DNA of 64,000 nucleotides, taken from NCBI GenBank assembly GCA_964035575.1, contig OZ037850.1, positions 62,001 to 126,000 on the forward strand. Direction: 5' to 3'. This DNA is from Rhynchopus sp. YZ270_cl-10. Its lineage: Eukaryota; Euglenozoa; Diplonemea; Diplonemida; Diplonemidae. A program made the position numbers and the translations under genes. Position 1 is the stretch's first letter, and every line of letters starts with the position of its first letter. The notes beneath the pieces are model-generated. The model made no database searches, had not been told where the DNA came from, and saw only the letters and a list, made by a program, of their open reading frames with translations. Shown piece after piece: positions 31,503 to 41,335 of this stretch.

Positions 31503-34500
31503 ATCCCAGTCTTCGTCGTCCCACCCAGAGGAGGTGGCGGGTGGCGCTTGCGGGACCACCGGCGGTATGACGGGCACTGCGACGGGAACGGGGGCAGTGT
31601 GGCGAGGTTGCTGGCTGCCACTCCCACTCCGTGCAATGGAAGTCTTCTTAAAGCCCGACTTTTTGGCGCCTCCTGTGTTGCGTTTTTTAATATTTTATTG
31701 ACAATCACCCACAGTTCTTATACCCCATCTCATCTTTTGAAAAAATATTAGTCACACGACACATGCACGAGAGATAGTACAGTGTAGCTCATCCTATGTT
31801 TAAATTTTTTGCAGCATTTTTTTTTGTAGTATCGACAATCATCAGAGGACTGGCTCCCTACACAACAAGAAGCCGCCTTTATTTTTGAAAAAAAATAATT
31901 GTGAATTTTGCACAATTATTCAAAACCCATACCAGTTGCAGACGACTTTGCTAATGACATGCCGCCTGTCCCCCGCCTTGCCGAGGCCGATCGCATGGCA
32001 GAGGTAGCCCCACTCGACTCCGTGTTGCCTCCGATCGTGAAGCTTGTTGCGTTGGCCACGTCACGCCCCTTTGCGTGGCCTTTGTCGCCCTCTTCATTGT
32101 CGAGGCCTCCGCCCTGCTTCACCATGACAAACGCTGCACTACACGCACTGCAGCCCATGCAGCCTGCACTCAACAGCATCTCCGCTAGCCTGAACACAAG
32201 CCACCCTGCAAGCGACATTGCGTACCACACCTTGACATGCGGTGGAAGCGGGGAGTTAGGCACCGCACCACACGTGGCCACGTTGTTGAACTGATACCCA
32301 CCCTTCTGCAGCAACCACCCCACAGCGTACACCACCAGGCATATACCCACTGCGGTAATCAGAATGTCGTATCCACGCTGGTTCGGGTTTGCCTCTTCAT
32401 TTGCGTAGAAGTTGTTGGGTCGGGTGAACGTTTCCTTTGGTTTTGGAACAGGGCTTTCGTCTGAGAGAACCTCGATTTTGTCCTTCTTTACTTTGTATTT
32501 TGAAAAGGAGGAACTGTCGTCCCCGAATTTGCGTTTAAGCATATCGGTTTCGGAGAGTGGTTTGTCAGGTGTATTGGATTTGAGAAGCGAGATGTCGACT
32601 GCAACCGCAGCGCTGTCGTGGGGGTGGTCTTCGTCGTCATCGATGTCGTCCTTTTTGAATGGGTTTGTCGCCTCTCTGTCTTTCTGCAGAAGCATTTCTC
32701 TGTCCTTTTCGGTGATAATATTTGTGAAGGTGCTGACCCGAGTAGCCGGAACAGTGGTCTTCACCTCGGCCACATCGTCGACCTTCTTCTTCGCATGCAC
32801 GTCAGTGTCCTCATCCACCTCTGCAATAAAGATCCTAGGCTTCTTAGGTTTGTCCTTCTTCTCTTCTTTGGACTTCTTCTTCTTCTTTTTCTTCTTCGAT
32901 TCGGAGTCAGAGGACGGAGTGTCGCTGTGGACATCAATGTCGTCAAAACGGTTTTTGAGACGCTTTGGCTCGCTTGAAACATCGTCGGTGGAAGGCTTGG
33001 AAGAAAGGGCAGGTGCATCTGAGTCATCTCTGTGGGTAGTGGTGGTCTTCTTGGGCTTCTCGGTGTCAGTGTCGGTGTCGGGGTCAGAAGAGGTTTTTTT
33101 CTCGGGTTTGTCATCGCCGAAAAGTGTAGTACTCTTCTTAGGTTTGTCGGTGTCAGAGAGTGTTTTCTTCTTGGGTGTCTCCTCGTCAGTGGCCTTTGTG
33201 GCATCGTGGTGAGAGCCAGAGTCGCTGCTGTCGGTGTCGGGTTTGCTCTTCTTTGGCTTTTCGGTTTCGTCGGTGGTGTCTGGGAGGGCAGCCTTCTTCT
33301 TCTTTTTCTTCTTTTTGGGCTTTTCTTCTAACAGATCCTCTTCAAGGGGTTTCTTGTCGTCGTTTTCATTGGTTTTGCCTAGTTGAGAGGAGCGTGGGGA
33401 GGGGTCCGTTGCTGGGTCCTTGCTGGCGTCCATGCTGTCAGTGGGTTTCGTTTCTGTGTCCTCGGTGAGTTTGCTCTTCTTTTTCTTCTTCTTTTTCGGT
33501 TTTTCCTCTCCCGCTGGTTTACCTTCTTCATCAGCTTTTTTGATGATGGATACGTCATCAATCATGGCAGGTTTCTCTGTCTCCATAGGTGTTGGACTGG
33601 AGCTGTCCATGGCCTCGGAGCTGTCGGACTTCTTCTTCTTCTTTTTCTTCTTCTTCGGCTTCTCCTCCTCCACTGGCTCCTCCACCTTGGCCTCCGGCTT
33701 CTCGGTGTCCTCAACCTTGTCCACCTCATCTGACTTCTTCTTCTTCTTCTTCTTTTTCTTTTTAGGCTTCTCCTCTTCCTCCTCCTTCTTGCTGTCGCTA
33801 GAGCTAGAGGAAGAGTCGGAGACAACCTTCTTTGCAGGTTTGTCAGTGTCAGAGGCTTTTGTGTCATCGGTGGTGTCAGCGAGGGTAGTGGCGGTCTTCT
33901 TGGGCTTCTCGGTGTCAGTGTCCGTGTCAGAGGCTTTGTTCTCGGCTTTATCATCGGCGAAAAGCGTGGTGCTCTTCTTAGGTTTGTCGGTGTCAGAGGG
34001 AACGGGTTTTGTGACATCGGTAATGTCAGTGAGGGTGGTTTTTTTAGGTTTCTCGGTGTCGGTGGTGTCGGTGTCGGTGGTGGTGGTGGTGTCCGTATTG
34101 GTGGTGTCGGTGTCAGAAGAGGTTTTTTTCTCGGGTTTGTCGTCGCCGAAAAGTGTAGTGCTCTTCTTAGGTTTGTCGGTGTCAGAGAGTGTTTTCTTCT
34201 TGGGTGTCTCCTCGTCAGTGGCCTTTGTGGCATCGTGGTGAGAGCCAGAGTCGCTGCTGTCGGTGTCGGGTTTGCTCTTCTTTGGCTTTTCGGTTTCTTC
34301 GATGGTGTCTGGGAGGGCAGCCTTCTTCTTCTTTTTCTTCTTTTTGGGCTTTTCTTCTAACAGATCCTCTTCAAGGGGTTTCTTTGGTGTATCTGCGGAT
34401 CCGTCGGAGCTGGAGCTGGAGTCGGATTTCACCTTCTTCGGTTTTTCAGATGCTTCATCCATCTTGACGTCTTTCACTTCTTTTACTTCTTTGGCATCTT

Positions 34501-35413
34501 TGGCGTCTTTGTCATCGTCAGAAAGAGAAGGCTTCTTCACCTTTTTCTTCGGCTTTTCAGTCTCCTCTTCAGACTTCTTCGCGTCTTCTTCCATCCCCAC
34601 CTTCTTGCCTGCTGAAGAGCTGTCAGAGCCGTCTGACAGAGAGACTTTCTTCTTCGGCTTTTCAGTCTCCTCCTCTTCGAGCGGCTTTTTTGCAGGTTTT
34701 CCCGCCTTTGTTGTAGTTTCTTCAGCATTTTCACTGACCTTCTTCCCTTTTGCAATCTTCATTCCATCGTGCGATCCAGACCCTGCACTTGACTCACTCA
34801 CATCCTCCTTCTTTGGCACAGAGGTGTTGGTTTGTGGTGCCATGCTTGGGGTGAGAGATTCTGCCTTAGCCATCGCCATTGATGTATTTTGGGGTACCAT
34901 CATCTCTTGAGACGAACCTGATCCCGACCCAGTCTCTGAGGGAGCACTGCTGTTGCGTGCAATGTGCATCTTGGTATTGCTTCCTTCACCGTCATGCGAT
35001 CCGGCCTCTGTCGCAGTAACGTTTGTTTGTGATACGGTCACAACGTACGCCGTTTGGCTGCAGGTGAAGGTGTAGTCACGCTCCAGAACAACAATGTCTG
35101 TGGGGGCAATGACGCAGGACAGCCTGCTGGTCGCCCATTCGGCAACGACCTCGAGCACGGCAGCGTCGTCCTCCTTGCGCATGAGCGCGCAGAGGAAGGA
35201 GGTGGTCCCTAGGCTCGCGCATTTGAGACGTGGTGTCGAGAAGTTTGTGGGAAGCGCGCTGCCGTGGTCGCTTGGTGCATCCGTGGGGGTAGGTGTGGTG
35301 GTCGTGGTGGCGGCCACAGCAGCATCCCCCATCCCGCTCCCACCCTCATCACTGTGCACCGTCCCCACCCCCGACAGGCAGATCAACGCACACAAGATTG
35401 GCCATCGGTTCAT
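31503..35413 (-). CDS. Lysine/acid-rich secretory-pathway membrane protein
   Basis: Exon 1 (31933-35413) begins with a signal peptide (MNRWPILCALICLSGVGTVHS). A short folded segment with Cys follows, then about 750 residues of Lys/Glu/Asp/Ser repeats with poly-Lys runs after EEEKP. Near the C-terminus are two hydrophobic stretches (YDILITAVGICLVVYAVGWL and YAMSLAGWLVFRLAEMLL). Splicing at GTATGG (donor 31932) to CACAG (31673) keeps the frame and adds exon 2 (31503-31672): GGAKKSGFKKTSIARSG and a Pro/Val tail ending WDDEDWD before another GTATGT donor. A block of about 90 codons (LEEDLLEEKP to PEKKTSSD) occurs twice. Function unknown. The long Lys runs suggest an electrostatic or matrix role, but this is a guess. 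The last exon was not found. Confidence 0.65.
31768..31795 (-). repeat. Hairpin-like element in the opposite orientation
   Basis: Minus strand reads ACACTGTACTATCTCTCG then TGCATGTG. It sits in the intron between the two exons of the lysine-rich protein gene and is the only candidate copy pointing the other way. Confidence 0.35.
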
Positions 35414-35504
35414 TGTGTCGGGAGGGGGTCAAAAAAAAAAAAACGGTACCGGTGGCCCGGCAGCTCCCTGAGGTGTGGTGGGGGTGAAAAAAGAGTGTTT
35501 TGAT

Positions 35505-35533
35505 AAGATGACCCTAACTCGGTGCGTCACCTC
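35505..35533 (+). repeat. Hairpin element, stem class 1
   Basis: AAGATGACCCTAACTC then GGTGCGTCACC; short loop version, upstream of the lysine-rich protein gene. Confidence 0.5.
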
Positions 35534-35586
35534 CAAGAGTGAAAGGTGCAAAGTTCTAATAGGGGAAAAGGGAAGAATTAGTATTT

Positions 35587-35726
35587 GGGGTAAGGACATT
35601 CTGGTACCCCCAAGTGTGACTTTTGGACACTTCAACCCTACAAGGTTTGCACTTTGGACACTTCAGACCTTGTGGGTCTGAAGTGTCCAAAAGTCACACT
35701 TGGGGGTACCAGAATGTCCTTACCCC
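35587..35726. mobile_element. 140-bp hairpin MITE with 9-bp target duplication
   Basis: Ends GGGGTAAGGACATTCTGG, continuing through TACCCCCAAGTGTGAC in perfect inverted arms of about 50 bp. Flanked by exact 9-bp duplications TTAGTATTT (35578-35586 and 35727-35735). A 9-bp duplication with long arms fits Mutator-like (MULE) non-autonomous elements. The near-identical arms suggest recent insertion. Confidence 0.85.
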
Positions 35727-35739
35727 TTAGTATTTTCAT

Positions 35740-35805
35740 CACATGCAATCAATACATTGATAGTATATGGTGAGGGATCAACAAAAATGTTCCCATCTTT
35801 CTTAA
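35740..35805 (+). repeat. 62-bp dispersed repeat, copy 2
   Basis: Matches 29335-29400 around GGGATCAACAAAAATG and TCCCATCTTTC. Confidence 0.6.
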
Positions 35806-35897
35806 GAATTGATAGAAGTTTTTTTCCAGGGGGTTTTTTTTTTTGGATGGACCAACAAAAAGACCTTTTTTTTCAACAAGAGAAGTTGAAAAGTGAA

Positions 35898-36236
35898 AAT
35901 GGCTCACCGGAGACGGTCGGAAAGGCGGTTCTTCCAGCAGTCAAAGGGACAGCTACGGCCACCTGAGGAGGCCAACAGGATTCAGTTCCCTCTACGAACA
36001 GGCCCTCCAGCACGTTCCTGACACGGATGGTTGAACGTGACTGCTTTGTGGACCTCTTTCCTGCCGGGTTGGGAACTTACGAACAGTTAGCAGCACTGCT
36101 AACTAAAAAACCCTCACTGAAGGCTCGTACATACATCAAGAGGAGGCTGTTTGGTGACGACCCGCGCTTCTCGCGCTCTGTCCCGTGGATGGTCTTCTGG
36201 TCGAATGAGCTGGACAGGGAAGCTATCTCATGTTGA
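35898..36236 (+). pseudogene. Helitron Rep/helicase N-terminal-like fragment
   Basis: On the plus strand, MVERDCFVDLFPAGLGTYEQL, then YIKRRLFGDDPRFSRS and VPWMVFWSNELDREAI resemble the Helitron-like N domain (pattern FPxLFPxG...Y...LL...DxRFxxxxxWxFFxxNxL). An upstream piece from about 35898 (MAHRRRSERRF) is in another frame, and there is no Rep HUH motif or helicase. It is therefore a small broken piece, read opposite to all host genes. A TC start and hairpin-CTRR end could not be identified. Confidence 0.4.
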
Positions 36237-36377
36237 GAAGGAAAATGGGAGGATAACGTCTTCTTTTTTTTTTTGTCCCACTTTCTAAGAGACCCTAATT
36301 GCTGGGGTATTGAGGGGAGGGGAGGGAGGGAAAGCGTGCTTCGAAGCAAAAGGCAAAAAAAAACCCCCCCCAAAAAA

Positions 36378-36402
36378 AAGATGAATGTGCCTCCAGCGCA
36401 CT
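36378..36402 (+). repeat. Hairpin element, stem class 2 (partial)
   Basis: AAGATGAATGTGCCTCCAGC then GCAC; the right arm is lost. Confidence 0.45.
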
Positions 36403-36543
36403 ACCCCGCCCCTTCCTCCCTCTCCTGCCACCCCGCCCCTTCCCACACATAACATAGAACACAAACGAAGTTCGACAACACAAAAAACATATTGAAGGTA
36501 AGTAATAAATCTACAGTTTTTATCATTCTTTTAAAATTTTTGT

Positions 36544-36612
36544 TTCAGGGTGGTGGGAGGACCCGATTGTAGTACCACACAGAAGCCCCTCTACGATCCT
36601 CCGTTCTCTCAT
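36544..36612 (-). CDS. Possible terminal exon of an unresolved gene
   Basis: After a polypyrimidine stretch ending CTCCAG the minus strand reads DERTEDRRGASVWYYNRV and then a stop. An upstream stretch at about 36665-36720 (VSVALRPRGVVHYQ) may be an earlier exon. Too short to identify. It supports the idea that the 36.5-37.8 kb spacer is intronic. Confidence 0.3.
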
Positions 36613-36943
36613 CCTGGAGCAGGGGGAGGGGAAGGGAGCCCCCAAAAAAAAAAAGGAATTCCAATCCAAAAAAAAGTGAGATTGATAGTGCACAACGCCT
36701 CTGGGACGCAAGGCTACTGACACTCTTGACATCTCCGTGGATTGATAGAACCGCAAAAAAAATAAAAATAAATAAATAACACACACCCTCGCAAAGAATA
36801 AAGGTTACAAACGAAACCTACAATACCCACAGGATTACTGGAGGGGGGTGTTTTATACACCAATAATCTTGTCAACAAGAATACTCTATGTGAACATGCG
36901 TTACCCACAACTAAGCCGCATCCCCCCAAAAAAAAAACTTGAC

Positions 36944-37054
36944 TTGAAACACAACAGCTCGCTCGTGAACAGTTGTACCTTGGTACATGACCGGGTGTAC
37001 CGGGGTGGACACCCAACCATGCAGTCCTACATCCATTCCATGGTTAGTATCTGA
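36944..37054 (+). repeat. Long form of hairpin element, copy 2 (111 bp)
   Basis: Aligns with 3688-3800 throughout: TTGAAACACAACAGC, GCTCGTG loop, GTACCTTGGTACATGACC, GGTGGACACCCAACCATGCA and ATCTGA. Followed 14 bp later by a short class 3 copy. Confidence 0.75.
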
Positions 37055-37067
37055 AAAAAAAGGTGTC

Positions 37068-37100
37068 TTGAAATACAAAGCCCTCATGACTGCTAAATGT
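37068..37100 (+). repeat. Hairpin element, stem class 3
   Basis: TTGAAATACAAAGCCCTCAT then GACTGCTAAATGTACC. Confidence 0.55.
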
Positions 37101-37150
37101 ACCCAAACTTTCTTTTTACTTTATGCATTGAAAATAAGAGAAAAATTTAT

Positions 37151-37182
37151 GTGACCCTAAGCCTCTCGTGCTTAGTCACTTT
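37151..37182 (+). repeat. Hairpin element, stem class 1 (canonical)
   Basis: GTGACCCTAAGC, loop CTCTCGT, then GCTTAGTCAC: two nested perfect stems (CTAAGC/GCTTAG and GTGA/TCAC). Confidence 0.8.
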
Positions 37183-37624
37183 GATCACATTCGTTTTCAA
37201 GGTGACTAAGGTAAATAAGATGAACAGGACCTGACCAAGGGGTCAGATGTGTCTAAAAGAGGGGGTGGAGAAGAAGAGGGAGGGAGCATGCATGCGCAAC
37301 GCGTATTCACTCCTAAAGTAACCTGCGTCTGAGTCACAGACGCTCAAAAAAGAAAAAAAAAACAAAACAAACAAAAATCTATTGTCCAAAAATCGGGGCT
37401 TTTTTTACACACACACTCTCCTCACGTCGTCATTTGTTTTTTGTAAACCTTTTTTAGAGCTTCGTTCGGATTGGAATAGTACACCATAAAAATATCAAAA
37501 AAAAAGAGAAAAAAAAAATGTGCAGTTCTTATGACGTGGGTAGCGTACCAACTAAAAAAAACGAATGGAGCTTATTACCGGGCCGATCTTACAGGTATGC
37601 ACATCTAAAAAGAGGAAACTTTGC

Positions 37625-37656
37625 AAGATGAAATATGCCTCGCGTGCGGACATCTT
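37625..37656 (+). repeat. Hairpin element, stem class 2
   Basis: AAGATGAAATATGCCTCGCG then TGCGGACATCTT; outer arms AAGATG/CATCTT are perfect. Confidence 0.65.
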
Positions 37657-37805
37657 AAAAGAGTGAAGTTGAAAGTGCAATACACAGGTCTGACCCATCG
37701 GTAATAAAATGAACGTCCCACACACCCAAACAACCCCATTTTTTTCAACGGAAAGGTTCCTCCCCTCCGCTATGTTTTATTTTTGCTTTTGTAACTTTTT
37801 TTTTC

Positions 37806-40800
37806 TCAGACACCAATAACCTCAAAGGTTATGACGTTGTCGCTCCTGAAGTACTCAACCAGCCCGACGTTCATCTGTGAGAAGGTGTTTGGGGTGGAAT
37901 GTGAGTTCGTAATAAGGTGAAGTGATCAAGATGACCCTAAGCTTAGCCTAACACTCCGGCGGGGTGATCGAACCCCCCGGAGTGTTAGTTGCTGACAAGG
38001 AAACTGTAAGCAAGGTCCATAGTCATTTCTCCATCCGGATTGGGAAAACGGAGAAGAGGAAGCGGCAAAACTCGTACCGAGGGGGGTGTTGAGGAAGATT
38101 GATTGGCAAAGAAGTCCATTCGGGTGTAGGGCTCAGCATGGCCCTTGAAAAAAAGTGATCTACGTGGACGTCAAGTTCACCCTTGCGGAAATCTGAACTC
38201 ATGTCATCTATGATTCGGTGAAGGCTCCTCAAGCCAAGAGTGCGGCTAATTTAGAGAAATGGTTGCGCGAGAATGTGGAAGGTGTGCTCTTGGGGGAGTT
38301 AATGGAGGGGATGCGTGTGAGCAGGCAGATCATCTCCTCATGTGGGGTAACGGTGAGGACTCCTTCAGACAGCGAACGGGAACAGAGGCGAGGCGCACAG
38401 GTTCTTGGCGCGCAGCATGGCCGACATCCAGATTCTCGCTGATGCATGGGTTGCGCGATGACGGGGTCAGTCATCAAGATCGCAACGGAAGATCCCGCAA
38501 CAGTTCTGTTGACTGAATGCGTGACGGTCACCTCCAATTTGGAGAGTTGTATGACGACTCGTTACTCGGACACAGGGCATTGCATCAAGAGGCAGCTCAG
38601 GAGAGCTGTATGGTGGCTGATGATCTCATATTCGAGCAGGTGAAGATACACCGAATACCAGCTGTCCTCCAGTTGACCAAAGGGTGGAAAGTGGAAAGGC
38701 GGAGGTTGAAAAAGACTGGCAGCAGAACCTCGTCGCAAGAGACATAAAAACTCCCCCTAGCACACTACATACCTTCGAGAATGCAAAGCGTTTCCTGAAA
38801 TCGAACGTTGGGTCTGCCCCTGCTGCATCGTTTGTCTTGTACGCGTCTTTCTCTGCCCACTTGTAGACGTACTTGCAATACACAACACTGCTGAACTCCT
38901 GCAATGATTTTGGGGTACGTGGCATTGAACAAAAAAACATTTTGCAAGATGAGCAAGCCTGGTCGAAAAAGACATAAACAATGGCGCTACGTAGAGCGGC
39001 AACTGTTGTAAAAACTCAAAAAGGCGGCAATGTGTTGAGGCAATTTCCCACGGGATAACTACCAGCGCCACTACAGCAAACAAAACACTAGAGAGAGAGA
39101 AGACATACCATAGGAATGTTCACTGCGCTGATGATATGCACCACAAAGTCGACTCGCTGCCCCAACAGACCCTTCTCAGAGTTTACCGGTGCTGACGTTA
39201 CGGGGGAACCCTGCAAAAAACGTTTTGGGTACAAAAAAAACAAGAAAAAAGTTGAAAGCACAAAACAAGAAAAAATAGTAGAAACGCTCGAGCATACCTT
39301 GGCGTCGACGGGGTAGATCTTGACCTTGAGGTAGGCGTCGTCGCCGCTGGAGACGCCACTGTCGTTAGTGAGGGGGAGGTTGAAGAACTGCGAGGACTGG
39401 TCGATGATGTTCTTGAGGGAGACCTTCGCACGCCCGATGTATGTTTTGCTCTTGGAGATGGGTGGTGCTGCCTCCTGCATGTCTGTGTAGGGGTAGTCCG
39501 TGCGTGCCGTGAGCTGTGCGTCGTCACTGCGGAGGAGGGCAAGGTCGTTTGTGAGCTGCTCCTTGAGGGAGATGAGGTTGTTGTCGCCTGCCCCAGAGCG
39601 CAGCTCGTCGCAGTCGTTGCGTACTGCCTGCAGCTGCCGCTGCAGCTGCTCCGTCTTGCGCTTCATCGCATCCAAGCTCTCCTCCAGCTGCGCGTTTCGT
39701 TCCCGCAGCTCCTTCATCTCCATCGCACGCTCCAACCGGTTCTGCTGCGCGTTGTTCGTAATGTTCTTCGCGTTGGACGCATAGTTCAACGTACTCAGCG
39801 ACTCGCTGAAGTTGAACAGCGACGGTGCTGCCGTCGCAAGCATCCACGTCTTGCTGTTGCCTCCGAAGGACTCCGACAGCAGACGTGTCAGCTTCGAGTC
39901 TCTCAGGGGTACGTACTGCCCTGATTTGCCCTCCTTTCCAGAGAAGGAGGAGATCGCACGCCCCAACTGCAGGAGCGAGTGGTTGATGTACTTGGCCTGC
40001 TGGAACTCCTTGCCTTGGCTCTCTGTCTTGGACTGCCGCTCGGACCCTGCCAGGTCAACGATGGTGAGGTAGGACTCGCAGTCGCGCGACTCGGGGGTAG
40101 GGTTCTCATGCCGCTGCACGATGTGCAGTTGTGTGATGGTGTGCGAACGCGACGAGCATTCGTTCATCTTCGTCTCTGCGACCTGGCGGTTCTTGTTCGC
40201 CTGCATCAGCAGCTGCCGCACACGCTCGTAACCCAACACGGTGTGGTGCGTCAGACCCACTACCTCAATTCTACCCGACGGCCCAGACTGGACGATCTCC
40301 AAGTTTGGCGGCTCTGACCCTTTGGGGATGGGGTCGTGGGGGAGCAGGTCTCGCACCTTTTCGTTGTAGACTTCGACAATGGACATTGTGATCTTGATGT
40401 TGATGGAGAGGTCGTCGTCCAGCACTTCTTCTGTTATGTTGAAGAGGTCGCGTGTGAGACGTGGCAGCATGCCTTCATGCTCGGGGTTGAAGGGCGCGTC
40501 TGTGCTGATGCCTGCACCGGGCAGACCCTGCACTGTGTACGTCTTACCGGAGCCGGTCTGTCCGTAGGCAAAGAGACACACGTTGTAGCCCGCGAAGGCC
40601 TCGCGTAGCATGTCTTTCCCAATGGAGTCGTAGATCTCGTACTGCGAGTCTGTGAAGACATAGTCAAAAGGGAACTCCTTCTTGCGTGTCTTGTTGTCGT
40701 TGGTCACCACAATGTTCTCGTGTGTGTTCCCGATCACGGCCTGCTTCGAGTCGGACCCCTCCCCATCAGGACACCCCCTTGACACCACCATAGGCCGTAC

Positions 40801-40908
40801 CCGCACAGCAACGGTCACCCGGTTGTTCGCAATCGGCTTGATCGTCTTCCCCTTCTCCGTCGTCTTTTCGAGCCATCTTTTCAATATTTTTTCCTGTCCT
40901 CCGGACAT
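37806..40908 (-). CDS. Kinesin-3-like motor protein, 4 exons
   Basis: Plus-end microtubule motor. From the ATG reading MSGGQEKILKRW, exon 1 (39298-40908) has a complete motor domain: P-loop GQTGSGKT at residues 116-123, switch I NECSSRSH, switch II LTIVDLAGSE, and the neck region LSTLNYASNAKNI. A coiled coil follows (LRERNAQLEESLDAMKRKTE). Exons 2 (39109-39210), 3 (38773-38898) and 4 (37806-37874) build a C2-like domain like that behind kinesin-3 motors: VDFVVHIISAVNIPM, YCKYVYKW, DPTFDFRKRFAFSK, then VEYFRSDNVITFEVIG and a stop. All junctions are phase 0 (GTATG donors). About 635 residues. No FHA or PH domain. The last intron is 898 bp and carries a hairpin element. Confidence 0.85.
37928..37990 (+). 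repeat. Class 1 hairpin joined to a GC-rich palindrome, in kinesin intron
   Basis: AAGATGACCCTAAGC leads straight into CTAACACTCCGG, GGGGTGATCGAACCCC and CCGGAGTGTTAG, a strong nested hairpin. It lies in the last kinesin intron, 54 nt from the acceptor. Confidence 0.7.
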
Positions 40909-41335
40909 ACTGAGCCTTGGGGGGGAAAGGGGGGTGGCAGGGCCACCGAGGGGTGTGTTGCTGTTGGCGGTGAGGGTGGTGAGGCTGATGATGATGAAGC
41001 TGCATCCGCAAAAAAAAATTTTCTTTTGACCCATTTTCAGAGTTATCAGGGGAAAGACTGAAGCCTCTCTTCGCATCTCATTGAGGAAACCCCTCCGCAG
41101 TCCGTCATTAGCAATAATGTGCATTAACACCATTAGCGACACACGGAGCAGCGGGATGGGGAAACAAAAAAGATACAATGGTGAGATGTGTCTCTTACCT
41201 TAGCTTAATCACGAACCAGAGGCAAGCTGGGTTAGTGTACACCTTAGCCCATGCACCAAACAGGCTCCCCCTTTTTTCCACAAAAAGAACGAGATCGATC
41301 CAAATTATCCAACAAAACAATTCAAAAGACAACCC

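Noticed and set aside
33420-34241. Plus-strand ORF rich in Phe/Ser opposite the lysine-rich protein
   Set aside because: AAG/AAA lysine codons read backwards give CTT/TTT; it is an artefact of the poly-lysine region.
37946-37990. tRNA gene suggested by GGTGATCGAACCCC-like string
   Set aside because: It is the tip of a simple palindrome (CTAACACTCCGG/CCGGAGTGTTAG); no anticodon or D arm.
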